From: an uncultured Pseudomonadales bacterium
GTDB lineage: Bacteria; Pseudomonadota; Gammaproteobacteria; Pseudomonadales; Porticoccaceae
Direction: 5' to 3'
DNA: 57,747 bases
NCBI GenBank assembly: GCA_943787675.1
Contig: CALSNK010000002.1
Coordinates: 1 to 57,747 of the forward strand
Below are positions 1 through 8,863 of this stretch, in pieces. Position 1 is the stretch's first letter; the number at the start of each line of letters is the position of its first letter. The position numbers and the translations under genes are program-made. The notes beneath the pieces were generated by a model that saw only the letters and a program-made list of their open reading frames with translations, was not told the origin of the DNA and did no database searches.

Positions 1-2
1 GC

Positions 3-1755
3 GCGGTTGTGGTTGCGCTGAGTATTGGTGATAAACAGCAAATTAGCGCCCAGTGGGATGATCTGGCTCGCCTTGGTATTGTCCATCTGTTGGTGATCTC
101 TGGCTTGCATATAGGGCTAGTGGCTACCATGGGTTTCTGGCTGGGGGCAGGGTTGGGGCGACTGCTGTTGCCATTGCACCGTCGGTTACCTCTTTGTGTG
201 AGTTCAATTGGGCGCTGCTCTGGGCCATTGGCGGCAATATTTACCGCCTTGGGTTATAGCCTATTGGCTGGGTTTTCACTGTCTACCCAGCGGGCCTTGA
301 TTGCAGTAGTGGTTGTTATGCTCAGTAAGCTGCTATTTCGTCGTATAGACCCCTATATCTGCATGGCCTGGGCACTGTTGCTAATTGGGATTGCCCAGCC
401 TATGGCGATAATGAGTGCGGGATTTTGGCTCTCCTTTGTGGCTGTAGGGCTTCTGCTCTGGTGGTTTACGCCCTGGTTATACAAACATTACCTGCCTTCT
501 ACCAAGCCCAGATTTTCCTTCTGGCGAATCTGTTCAGCCCAGCTTGCTCTATTGGCAGGGATGAGCATTCCATTATTATTTTTTATGGGCAGGGCCTCAT
601 GGTTGGCCCCGCTAGTGAATCTTGTGGCTGTGCCCTGGATATCCTTTGTCAGTATTCCACTGTCGTTACTGGGGGTTGCCCTTCTGACGGTGTGGCCTGA
701 GGGTGCAAGCAGGCTGTGGCAATGGGCGGATTATTCGGTCGCGCCACTGTGGTTATTCGTTGACTGGTTGCCGGCTTCAGTGGGTTTTATGCATGCCCCT
801 ATGGCTTTTGATACCTGGGGGGTTACGGCTGCACTTCTGGCGGTGGTAGGGCTTTTGCTGCCAAGAGGGCTGTTACCTAACGTATTGCCTAACGTATTGC
901 CTAATGTATTGCCTGGACGCTGGCTGTTGCTGCTGCCCCTGTTAGCTGTACTGACATGCTCAAAACCTCAGTCACCCCTGCGTCTTACTGTGCTCGATGT
1001 GGGACAGGGGCTAGGGCTGGTACTTGAAACGCCGGATAAAACCTTGGTCTACGACAGTGGGCCCAACTATGGAGAGCGTTTTAGCGCGGGAAGCGGCATT
1101 ATTGCCCCCTATCTTTGGCGTCGCGGTAGGAGTCGGATTGACCTTTTTAGTGGTCAGTCATGAAGATGGCGATCATGCTGGCGGCGTCGACTCCCTGCTG
1201 GCATCGGTCGAGGTTAAGGATGTTCTTGTGGGTCCAGGCTTGGTTGCCAAAAACTATCGACGCTGCGTGGCGGGGCAGCGTTGGACATGGGGGGAGGGTG
1301 TCGACATTGTCTCCTTTGAAATATTATCTCCCACCGCGCCCAGTGCTATCGAAGGTAACAACAGCTCCTGCGTCTTACTGATTAGCTGGCGAGACCAAAT
1401 CATCCTGCTGCCGGGGGATATTGAGCATTCGGTGGAAGCCCAGTTGCAGCGCAGTCCCATTTCTAAGCTCCCTTTAACCCCAGTAACTGTGCTGCTGGCT
1501 CCCCATCACGGCAGTCAAACCTCGTCCACTGCGGGCTTTGTAGACCGAGTGCGACCAGCCCATGTGGTTTTCTCTAGCGGATATCGCCATCACTTTGGGC
1601 ATCCTCATAGTGCTGTTGTGGATCGCTACCGGTCTGTTGAGAGCCAGCGATGGCTAACATCTGAGCAGGGGGCGATTAGTTTTGTTTGGAATCAGCAGGG
1701 CGAGTTGAAGGTAGGGCCTACAAGAACCAGCCGTCCTGATCGCTGGTGGCGTTGA
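3..1755 (+). pseudogene. comEC: ComEC/Rec2 DNA-uptake channel, 5'-truncated by window edge and frameshifted
   Basis: ComEC forms the inner-membrane channel for single-stranded DNA during natural transformation. The first frame (to 1163) carries the membrane Competence domain (motif VISGLHIGL near its start and many hydrophobic segments). The second frame carries the C-terminal metallo-beta-lactamase-like domain with VSHEDGDHAGG and a later LLAPHHGSQTS motif. Removing one T from the T run at 1144-1148 joins the two as ...RSRIDLLVVSHEDGDHAGG, the expected family sequence, so this is one gene with a +1 indel. The 5' part lies outside the window. A 12-bp unit is repeated three times at 876-911 (residues PNVL repeated). 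Whether the break is real or a sequencing error cannot be told here. Confidence 0.9.
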
Positions 1756-1834
1756 GACCACTATTTGCCGATACAGCATTGTCAGGGTTTGTGGTAGAGT
1801 TGCCGGGATTTTAACGGATTAATTAGGCATCTCT

Positions 1835-2452
1835 GTGTATCAAATTTTTGTTTCCGGCGGCTGGTTGATGTGGCCGATTCTATTATGCTCGATTGTGGTT
1901 GTCGCCATTTCTATCGAGCGATTTATCACCCTCAAATCTGAGCGCATTATTCCCGCTGGCCAGCTAGCACAGGTCTGGCAGCAGCTGCGCAATAAAGAAC
2001 TCAGTGGTGATCGACTCAAAACCCTCCGGGATTCCTCTCCTCTTGGTTATATTCTCGCCTCAGGCATCAGTAATTCAGGCCATGGCCGCGATGTGATGAA
2101 AGACAGTATCGAAGAGGCGGCGGGGCAGGTAATTCATCAGCTCGAGCGATTCTTAACTATTCTGGGCACCATTGCCAATACCACCCCATTGTTGGGTTTA
2201 CTAGGCACTGTGCTGGGTATGATCCAGGTTTTCGCGGATATTATGCTGTTTGGCACCGGCAATGCTGCTGAACTAGCCGGAGGCATCTCTCAGGCGCTGA
2301 TTACCACAGCAGCTGGCCTTACGGTGGCGATTCCTGCGATGGTCTTACATCGCTATTTTGAGCGTCACGTTGAATCCTTAGTTGTGCGGCTAGAAGGGCA
2401 GGCAACCAAGTTGGTTGATGCTATGCACAGCGACCTGTTTAAGCAGGCTTAG
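1835..2452 (+). CDS. exbB: MotA/TolQ/ExbB-type proton channel protein
   Basis: 205-residue inner-membrane protein of the ExbB/TolQ family, which couples the proton motive force to outer-membrane transport or integrity. The layout is typical: an N-terminal membrane segment (about residues 8-28), a cytoplasmic stretch, then two membrane segments with the conserved TTPLLGLLGTVLGMI and GGISQALITTAAGL motifs. The chosen start is GTG at 1835, giving MYQIFVSGGWLMWPILL. The ExbD partner starts 4 nt after its stop, so the two are translationally linked. Which receptor or process the pair energises cannot be told from sequence; in Pseudomonas a homologous pair sits in the same place before lpxK. Confidence 0.9.
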   Translation: MYQIFVSGGWLMWPILLCSIVVVAISIERFITLKSERIIPAGQLAQVWQQLRNKELSGDRLKTLRDSSPLGYILASGISNSGHGRDVMKDSIEEAAGQVIHQLERFLTILGTIANTTPLLGLLGTVLGMIQVFADIMLFGTGNAAELAGGISQALITTAAGLTVAIPAMVLHRYFERHVESLVVRLEGQATKLVDAMHSDLFKQA

Positions 2453-2456
2453 TGGC

Positions 2457-2876
2457 GTGAAGTTTCGACGTAAATCAAAACAAGACAACGGTATTAACCT
2501 CACGCCACTGATTGATGTGGTGTTTTTACTGTTGATATTTTTTATGGTTACCACCACCTTTACCAAAGAAACTCGGCTGTTGATTACCCTGCCCGAAGCC
2601 AATGGCGAACCCGCCGAAGAGACCGCGCAGACTCTGGAGCTGCTGGTCAATGCAGAGGGCAACTATGCGGTCAATGGGCAAAATTTGATAAATCGTGAGA
2701 TCAAGACCATTATGGCGGCATTACAGGATGCCTCTGGGGGCAATGTAGAGATGCCACTTATTATTACCGCTGACGCTCAAGCTAGCCATCAAGCCGTTGT
2801 TATTGCGATGGATGCAGCTGGGCAGCTGGGTTTTAGCCGACTAAATATCGCCACGCAGCAGACACAAGAGCAATAA
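2457..2876 (+). CDS. exbD: ExbD/TolR-type biopolymer transport protein
   Basis: 139-residue partner of the preceding ExbB-like protein. It has a short basic N-terminus (MKFRRKSKQ), the family motif INLTPLIDVVFLLLIFFMV with the conserved membrane aspartate that carries protons, then a periplasmic domain. I chose GTG at 2457: the longer reading from 2415 would overlap exbB by 38 nt and add residues unlike the family, whereas 2457 lies just after the exbB stop. The next gene, msbA, follows after 3 nt, so exbB-exbD-msbA-lpxK-kdsB looks like one operon. Confidence 0.9.
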   Translation: MKFRRKSKQDNGINLTPLIDVVFLLLIFFMVTTTFTKETRLLITLPEANGEPAEETAQTLELLVNAEGNYAVNGQNLINREIKTIMAALQDASGGNVEMPLIITADAQASHQAVVIAMDAAGQLGFSRLNIATQQTQEQ

Positions 2877-2879
2877 AAT

Positions 2880-4718
2880 ATGTCCCAGGATTCTGCCTCA
2901 AGCGGCGCTAAAACCTACGTCCGGTTAATGAGTTATGTGGCTCGCTACTGGGCCGCATTTGCCATCAGCATATTTGGTTTGGTTATGCACTCGGCAGCCG
3001 AAGTGGCCTTTGTGGATCTGCTCGGGTATATCACCGATACAGTGGGCATGCTCACTGGTTCGGCTTCCGAGAATAGTCTGCCCAGTACGGGTCTTACCGC
3101 ATTCTTCGCCAACTCTCTGTTTGGTGATTCCCTGGATGAGTATCGCTGGTTAGTCATTCCATTGTTCCTCGTGGTGGTGAGTATGATTCGTGGGTTTGGC
3201 TATCTAATTGGCAGCTACGGGTTGGCGTACGTATCTAACTACCTTGTCCATGCTCTGCGCCTAGATATCTTTGAAAAATATCTACTCTTACCCTTTCGCT
3301 TTTTTGATCAATCAATGTCGGGGCATCTGGTTTCCGTGGTGACCTTCAATGTTCAGCAGGTCACTCAGGCGGGCACCAAAGCAGTTAAAACATTGTTACA
3401 GCAGGGCAGTCTGGTGATTGGCCTAATGAGCTATTTGTTTTATGTAAACTGGAAGTTAACCCTATTTTTTATTGCGGTAATGCCCTTTATTGCCATCTTG
3501 GTGAGTATTGTCAGCAAACGTTTTAGACTGATCAGTAAGCGTATACAGTCGGCCATGGGCGATGTGACTCATGTTACTCAGGAAGCCGTGAGTGGCTATC
3601 AAGAGGTACGAATGTTTGGCGGGATGGATGCGGAGCGTGCTCGTATCAATGACGCAAGCCACAGCAATCGCCGCCAGAATATGAAAATGTCCCTCACAGA
3701 AGGTATTAGTAATCCCCTTGTGATGCTTATTGTGTCGCTGGCCTTTGGTGCCATTACCGGCTTTATGCTCAACCCGGCAATTCTCGAGACCATGACCACC
3801 GGCAGCTTTATTACCTTCCTCGTAGCCTCGGGCATGTTGATCAAACCTATTAGGCAGCTCACAGAAGTGAACAGCGACATTCAAAAGGGCATTGCCGCAG
3901 CTGAGTCTATTTTTGAAATTATCGATGCCGAAGAAGAGGTAGATACTGGTGATGTTGAGCAGGATTCGGTCGTCGGTAAATTTGAATTTAAGAATATTAA
4001 TTTCACCTATGGCAGTGCTGATCGGCCTGTATTAAAAAACATTAACTTTAATGTTAGCCCCGGCGAAACCATTGCGCTGGTAGGTTCCTCCGGCAGCGGA
4101 AAAACCTCGCTGGTTAGCTTAATTCCACGTTTTTATAATCATGGTGAAGGCAATATTTTGCTGGATGGTGTGGATGTTAATGATTTTTCTCTGGCCAATT
4201 TACGTAGGCATATCGCCATCGTCAGTCAAAATGTCACCCTGTTTAATGACACAATCTTTAATAATATTGCCTACGGCGAATTGGCCGGCTGCAGCCCAGA
4301 AAAAGTAGTCGCCGCGGCAAGAATCGCCCATGCCGACGAGTTTATTGAGAACCTTTCCGAGGGCTATCAGACCCATATTGGTGACGATGGTGTGATGCTA
4401 TCCGGTGGTCAGCGGCAGCGGATCGCCATTGCGCGCGCGGTGTTAAAAAATGCACCGGTACTTATTTTAGATGAGGCAACTTCTGCGCTGGACACAGATT
4501 CCGAGCGCCATATTCAGGCGGCCCTAGAAGAGTTAATGAAAGGCCGCACTAGCTTTGTTATTGCCCATCGCCTAAGCACGGTTGAGAAAGCAGACCGTAT
4601 TCTGGTGATGGAAAACGGCTGTATTATTGAGCAGGGCAGCCACAAAGAGTTGTTGGCAGCTGCCGGCCGTTACTCCCAGCTTTACCATAATCAGTTTGAC
4701 GAGCCAGGGGCGGGCTGA
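2880..4718 (+). CDS. msbA: Lipid A export ATP-binding/permease protein MsbA
   Basis: 612-residue ABC half-transporter that flips lipid A-core across the inner membrane. The N-terminal half contains six predicted membrane segments; the C-terminal half has Walker A GSSGSGKTS, the Q loop SQNVTLFNDTI, signature LSGGQRQR, Walker B VLILDEATSALD and the switch IAHRLSTVEKADRI. It is somewhat longer than the ~580-residue E. coli protein, with extra residues in the first periplasmic loop (SENSLPSTG region). It lies directly upstream of lpxK, the same pairing as in E. coli, which strongly supports MsbA over another exporter. Confidence 0.93.
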   Translation: MSQDSASSGAKTYVRLMSYVARYWAAFAISIFGLVMHSAAEVAFVDLLGYITDTVGMLTGSASENSLPSTGLTAFFANSLFGDSLDEYRWLVIPLFLVVVSMIRGFGYLIGSYGLAYVSNYLVHALRLDIFEKYLLLPFRFFDQSMSGHLVSVVTFNVQQVTQAGTKAVKTLLQQGSLVIGLMSYLFYVNWKLTLFFIAVMPFIAILVSIVSKRFRLISKRIQSAMGDVTHVTQEAVSGYQEVRMFGGMDAERARINDASHSNRRQNMKMSLTEGISNPLVMLIVSLAFGAITGFMLNPAILETMTTGSFITFLVASGMLIKPIRQLTEVNSDIQKGIAAAESIFEIIDAEEEVDTGDVEQDSVVGKFEFKNINFTYGSADRPVLKNINFNVSPGETIALVGSSGSGKTSLVSLIPRFYNHGEGNILLDGVDVNDFSLANLRRHIAIVSQNVTLFNDTIFNNIAYGELAGCSPEKVVAAARIAHADEFIENLSEGYQTHIGDDGVMLSGGQRQRIAIARAVLKNAPVLILDEATSALDTDSERHIQAALEELMKGRTSFVIAHRLSTVEKADRILVMENGCIIEQGSHKELLAAAGRYSQLYHNQFDEPGAG

Positions 4719-4720
4719 GC

Positions 4721-5821
4721 TTGCCCAGTGCAGAGCAGCGTCTAACCAGAGCCTGGTATAGCAATAGCGGGTGGCTGGTATTTCTTATCCCTTTTTCCTG
4801 GTTATTCAGACTGGTTACCCGCATGCGTCGCAGCCGATTGCAGTCGAAAAATCAGGGCCATGCCTTTAGTTCGCCGGTGGTAATTGTCGGCAATATTTCG
4901 GTGGGCGGCAGTGGTAAAACGCCCTTAATTATTGCCATAGTCAATGCACTCAATAAGCGTGGTTACAAAGTTGGCGTGGTAAGTCGTGGCTATGGGGGCA
5001 AGGTAGATCGCTATCCACTCGATATTGTGGACGGTGTAAGTGCCGCCCAATGTGGTGACGAGCCCTTATTAATTGCCCAGTCCTGCGGTTGCCCTGTGGT
5101 GGTGGACCCAGACCGGGTTGCTGCGGTTAATTATTTACTGGCAAACCATTCTTGCGACCTGGTGCTAAGTGATGATGGCCTTCAGCATTACCGATTGCAT
5201 CGAGACATTGAAATAGCGGTGGTTGATGGTACCCGAGGGTTGGGTAATCAGCGTTGCTTACCTGCAGGCCCTCTGAGGGAATCCCCTCGCAGACTTCAGC
5301 AGGTGGACTTTGTGCTTCTTAATGGGCAGGCTAATGAAGACCCCAGCAACGCTCAGAACATGGTCTTAGATGCTGGCGTAAAGGCACAGCAAATAAGCTT
5401 GAAGCCCAGTGTATTTCGAAACCTATCAAGTGATAAAACAGTGGCTGCATCGCAATGGGCTGAGTCCTCCTCAGTGCATGCTGTGGCGGCTATCGGCAAT
5501 CCCGAGGCCTTTGCTGGGACATTGCGAAGCCTCGGTTTAGACGTTGATTTAACGAGTATGAATGATCATCAGCAGCTGCATCGCCACAACCTGCATTTCG
5601 ATGATAGTCTGCCGGTTATCATCACTGCCAAAGACGCGGTAAAATATACCGACACCATTCCTGACAATCTCTGGGTACTTGAGGTTGAAATGCACCTACC
5701 TCCAGAGTTTGTTGATAGCCTGATTGGCGCTTCAGGGCTATTGGTTGGCGCTCCAGGGCTGTTGATTGAGACTAAGTCCTTTGCTGAGCAGCTTTCCCTC
5801 GCGAGCCAAAACAAAGAGTAA
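4721..5821 (+). CDS. lpxK: Tetraacyldisaccharide 4'-kinase LpxK
   Basis: 366-residue membrane-associated kinase that phosphorylates the 4' position of the lipid A precursor. It has an N-terminal hydrophobic segment (WLVFLIPFSWLFRLV) and a P-loop region VGNISVGGSGKTP, followed by VVSRGYGGK and the SDDGLQHYRLHRD motif. The start is TTG at 4721, 2 nt after the msbA stop; there is no better start before the membrane segment. Near the C-terminus a 21-bp sequence is imperfectly duplicated at 5723-5764, encoding IGASGLL/VGAPGLL. kdsB follows after 3 nt; the small YcaR/Trm112-like gene found between lpxK and kdsB in many relatives is absent. Confidence 0.93.
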   Translation: MPSAEQRLTRAWYSNSGWLVFLIPFSWLFRLVTRMRRSRLQSKNQGHAFSSPVVIVGNISVGGSGKTPLIIAIVNALNKRGYKVGVVSRGYGGKVDRYPLDIVDGVSAAQCGDEPLLIAQSCGCPVVVDPDRVAAVNYLLANHSCDLVLSDDGLQHYRLHRDIEIAVVDGTRGLGNQRCLPAGPLRESPRRLQQVDFVLLNGQANEDPSNAQNMVLDAGVKAQQISLKPSVFRNLSSDKTVAASQWAESSSVHAVAAIGNPEAFAGTLRSLGLDVDLTSMNDHQQLHRHNLHFDDSLPVIITAKDAVKYTDTIPDNLWVLEVEMHLPPEFVDSLIGASGLLVGAPGLLIETKSFAEQLSLASQNKE

Positions 5822-5824
5822 ACT

Positions 5825-6589
5825 ATGAGTAGCTTTATTGTAATTATCCCTGCGCGCTATGCGTCCACGCGATTGCCCGGGAAACCGTTACGCGATATTG
5901 CCGGTCTGTCTATGATCCAGCGGGTGTGGCAGCAGGCCCTCAAGAGTAATGCTGCTCAGGTGGTTATAGCCACAGATGACAGCCGCATTGAAGAGGCCGC
6001 TCAGGCATTTGGTGCTCAGGTGTGCATGACCCGAGCCGATCATGTTTCGGGCACAGATCGCTTGCAGGAGGTTGCTCAGCAGCTTGGCCTTACGGATCAG
6101 CAGCTGGTTATTAATGTGCAGGGTGACGAGCCATTAATTCCGCCCGCAGTGATTAATCAGGTTGCAGAGAATCTTGCCCAACATCCTCAGGCCGGGGTTT
6201 CTACTCTTTGTGAGCCCATTGAAACGGTTGCGGATTTTCTCAATCCCAATGCGGTAAAGGTAGTATCCGATAAGCAGGGCATGGCCTGCTATTTTAGTCG
6301 CGCGCCTGTGCCCTGGCCTCGAGATCATTTTCAGGCGAGTCAGGTATCCATGCCCGCATTAGATTTAGCGCGCCGTCATATAGGCATTTACGGCTACCGA
6401 GTGGCGCAGCTGAATAGCTTTGTGACCTGGCCCGTTGCACCTTTAGAGCAGGCGGAATCATTAGAGCAGTTACGATTTATGTGGAATGGCGTGGGTATCC
6501 ATGTGGCTGATGCCGTAGAGCCCGTACCGGCGGGCATAGATACCGAAGAAGATTTACAGGCAGCTATTAGCATAATTAATAGCAACTAA
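5825..6589 (+). CDS. kdsB: 3-deoxy-manno-octulosonate cytidylyltransferase (CMP-Kdo synthetase)
   Basis: 254 residues, the usual length. The enzyme activates Kdo with CTP for lipopolysaccharide inner-core synthesis in the cytoplasm. Family motifs are [16 protein letters not shown] at the N-terminus, QGDEPLIPP in the nucleotide-binding core, [10 protein letters not shown] and HIGIYGYR. It completes the msbA-lpxK-kdsB lipid A/Kdo set. The reading frame starts with ATG at 5825, 3 nt after lpxK. A 67-nt gap to the phosphatase gene suggests that the operon ends or is re-initiated here, though no terminator hairpin is evident. Confidence 0.95.
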   Translation: MSSFIVIIPARYASTRLPGKPLRDIAGLSMIQRVWQQALKSNAAQVVIATDDSRIEEAAQAFGAQVCMTRADHVSGTDRLQEVAQQLGLTDQQLVINVQGDEPLIPPAVINQVAENLAQHPQAGVSTLCEPIETVADFLNPNAVKVVSDKQGMACYFSRAPVPWPRDHFQASQVSMPALDLARRHIGIYGYRVAQLNSFVTWPVAPLEQAESLEQLRFMWNGVGIHVADAVEPVPAGIDTEEDLQAAISIINSN

Positions 6590-6656
6590 AACAATCAGTT
6601 AACAAGATATTGTGATAATTCACTTTAAATTCAATAGGTGTAGGTTTTAAGGCGAT

Positions 6657-7205
6657 ATGAATAAAATTTCCGTGCTGTTTGTCTGTCTGGGCAATATTTG
6701 TCGCTCACCCACTGCCCATGCGGTTTTTCAATCCATGGTAGATTCTGAGGGTTTGTCCCAGCAGATTATTGTCGACAGTGCCGGCACTGGCGATTGGCAT
6801 CTGGGTCATGCACCGGATCAACGCACCAGCGCCGTTGCCGCTGAGCGCGGTTACGATATGTCTGAGCTGCGATCACGTCTGGTAGAAGCTGAAGACTTTA
6901 ATCAGTTTGATTATATTATTGCGATGGACAGTGACAACCTCAACAACCTCCATGCTATGCGTCCAGAAAGCTACAACGGCCAGCTAGGGCTGTTTCTCGA
7001 TTACTCCCAGCAGAATGAACAGACCGAGGTGCCCGATCCCTACTATGGCGGCGACAACGGCTTTGCATTGGTACTGGATCTGGTGGAAGAAGCGTCCACT
7101 GGTCTACTCGCGCATATCCTAGGTAACAGCCCTGAGCTGAATGACAGCCCTGAGCTAAATGACAGCCTTGAGCCGAATGACAGCCCTGAGCCGCCGCCAC
7201 TTTGA
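6657..7205 (+). CDS. Low-molecular-weight protein-tyrosine phosphatase with repeat tail
   Basis: 182 residues. The catalytic P-loop CLGNICRSPTA (C-X5-R-S) is near the N-terminus, the DSAGTGDWHLG segment follows, and the general-acid loop VPDPYYGG is near residue 125. The family is usually about 155 residues; the extra C-terminus is a tail made of four related 18-bp units (7125-7193) encoding SPELND/SLEPND-type repeats and ending in PEPPPL. The tail is acidic, proline-rich and probably disordered. The stop overlaps the murB start. In Pseudomonas a homologue sits between kdsB and murB, so the gene is positionally conserved; its substrate is unknown. Confidence 0.9.
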   Translation: MNKISVLFVCLGNICRSPTAHAVFQSMVDSEGLSQQIIVDSAGTGDWHLGHAPDQRTSAVAAERGYDMSELRSRLVEAEDFNQFDYIIAMDSDNLNNLHAMRPESYNGQLGLFLDYSQQNEQTEVPDPYYGGDNGFALVLDLVEEASTGLLAHILGNSPELNDSPELNDSLEPNDSPEPPPL

Positions 7206-8221
7206 ACACCGTTGAGATTAAACAAAACGCTTCTCTGCAAGACTTAAACAGTTTGGCACTGCCGGCCTATGCAGAATATTTCTGCTCAGTATCTGGTATC
7301 AGCCAAATACAGCAGGCTCTAGCCTTTGCTAGGGAAAAAGGCCTGCAAGTAACGCCATTGGGCGGCGGCAGCAATATGGTCATAGCAGGGGATATACAGG
7401 GCCTGGTGCTGCATCTCGACCTTAAAGGGATGAGCAGTAAGCCAGTCGCTAATGACCAGATCGAAGTGACCTTCGCCGCCGGCGAGAATTGGCACGAAAT
7501 GGTTCAGCTCTGTTTGCAAAAGGGCTGGTATGGTCTCGAAAACCTGGCATTAATTCCCGGCAATATGGGCGCAGCACCGATTCAAAATATTGGTGCCTAT
7601 GGCGTCGAACTCTGTGACCTGTTTGTCTCCTTACAGGCCATCGAAATTAGCACCGGCGAATTGATGGTGCTAGATAACAAGCAATGCCAATTTGGTTATC
7701 GTGACAGCGTGTTTAAGCAGGCCTATAAAGACCGGTTCCTGATCACCCATGTCTGTTTGCGACTGTCCACCCAGCCTACAGCGCAGGTTCAGTATCCCGC
7801 GCTTGCGGAGGCCCTAGGAGACAAAGCAGTAACCCCCGAGCTCGTCAGCGAAACCGTCTGCCGCATTCGTCAGCAAAAGCTCCCAGACCCTGCCGACCTG
7901 CCCAATGCCGGGAGCTTCTTTAAGAATCCTCTAGTCCCTGAGTCGGGACTTGATCGACTGCAGAGCAATGGGGTTCAATCGCCCCGTTATGCGCAATTAG
8001 ATGGCACCTATAAGATTCCAGCGGCCTGGTTAATTGATCAATGTGGTTTTCGTGGTCAGCGACGGGGAAACGTGGGAGTCCATGAGCATCAGGCTCTAGT
8101 ACTGGTGAATTACGGCGGCACAGGCAACCAGCTGCTTGCCTTGGCCACAGAAATTCAAGATGCGGTGTTCGCCAAGTTTGGTATTGCCCTCGAAATAGAA
8201 CCAAGACTCTACGGTGTTTAA
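7202..8221 (+). CDS. murB: UDP-N-acetylenolpyruvoylglucosamine reductase MurB
   Basis: 339-residue FAD enzyme that reduces UDP-GlcNAc-enolpyruvate to UDP-MurNAc in peptidoglycan precursor synthesis. Recognisable segments are the FAD-binding PLGGGSNMVIAGD, GLENLALIPGNMGAAPIQNIGAYG, FGYRDSVFK, LPNAGSFFKNP and the C-terminal GNVGVHEHQALVLVN (type I MurB length and layout). The start is TTG at 7202, overlapping the phosphatase stop by 4 nt, which indicates coupled translation. The cell-envelope operon of the window ends here. Confidence 0.95.
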   Translation: MNTVEIKQNASLQDLNSLALPAYAEYFCSVSGISQIQQALAFAREKGLQVTPLGGGSNMVIAGDIQGLVLHLDLKGMSSKPVANDQIEVTFAAGENWHEMVQLCLQKGWYGLENLALIPGNMGAAPIQNIGAYGVELCDLFVSLQAIEISTGELMVLDNKQCQFGYRDSVFKQAYKDRFLITHVCLRLSTQPTAQVQYPALAEALGDKAVTPELVSETVCRIRQQKLPDPADLPNAGSFFKNPLVPESGLDRLQSNGVQSPRYAQLDGTYKIPAAWLIDQCGFRGQRRGNVGVHEHQALVLVNYGGTGNQLLALATEIQDAVFAKFGIALEIEPRLYGV

Positions 8222-8239
8222 TTAAATGGCCCCCAGATA

Positions 8240-8848
8240 ATGGACCTATTTGATCAGCAAGTTATTCCCGTGGGGCTAACCGATGAGCGTAAATCTGAAA
8301 TTATATTTTGGCCCAACTGGCTGGATGGCCAGCAGGCCGACAAACTTCTTGCCACCGCTATCACTAAAACGCCTTGGCGCGAGGATATGATCAATATCGC
8401 CGGCAGACGCATCCCTGTGCCGCGCTTACAAAATTGGTTCGGCGCGCCAGATACCAGCTACACTTACTCGGGTATTCGCCTGCAGGCCCAAGCATTTCCT
8501 ATATGGATGGATTCAGTGAGAGTAGCGGTAGAGCAGGTTACTGGCCACCCCTTTAATAGGGCGCTGGTTAACTACTACCGCCATGGTCGAGACAGTGTCG
8601 ATTGGCATGCAGACGATGAACCGGAGCTCGGGGTAGAGCCTTTGGTGGCAAGCCTAAGTCTGGGGGCTGAACGTGTTTTTCAGCTCCGACACAACCAGAC
8701 CAAAGAGCGACTGTCGGTTAGTTTGCCCCACGGATCACTGCTGCTCATGGGCGCAGGAATACAGGACTATTGGCAGCATAGGTTAGCTAAGGTCAGTGGC
8801 CTAGAGCAGCCGAGAGTGAACTTTACCTTTAGGTATATGGAAAAATAA
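8240..8848 (+). CDS. AlkB-like 2-oxoglutarate/Fe(II)-dependent dioxygenase
   Basis: 202-residue protein of the AlkB superfamily, closer in appearance to the ALKBH2/3-like bacterial group than to E. coli AlkB. The iron ligands are visible as WHADDE (HxD) and the later HRL histidine in YWQHRL; the 2-oxoglutarate-binding arginine lies in PRVNFTFRY. The NYYRHGRDSVDWHADDEPELG and ASLSLGAERVFQLRH segments are typical. The expected role is oxidative demethylation of alkylated DNA or RNA; the actual substrate is an inference. It follows murB by 18 nt and precedes avtA on the same strand, but no functional link is evident. Confidence 0.88.
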   Translation: MDLFDQQVIPVGLTDERKSEIIFWPNWLDGQQADKLLATAITKTPWREDMINIAGRRIPVPRLQNWFGAPDTSYTYSGIRLQAQAFPIWMDSVRVAVEQVTGHPFNRALVNYYRHGRDSVDWHADDEPELGVEPLVASLSLGAERVFQLRHNQTKERLSVSLPHGSLLLMGAGIQDYWQHRLAKVSGLEQPRVNFTFRYMEK

Positions 8849-8863
8849 TTACAGGAGTATGTT

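Noticed and set aside
3462..3884. Minus-strand 140-codon ORF inside msbA
   Set aside because: It is antisense to conserved MsbA membrane segments, and its His-rich sequence is a reverse-strand artefact.
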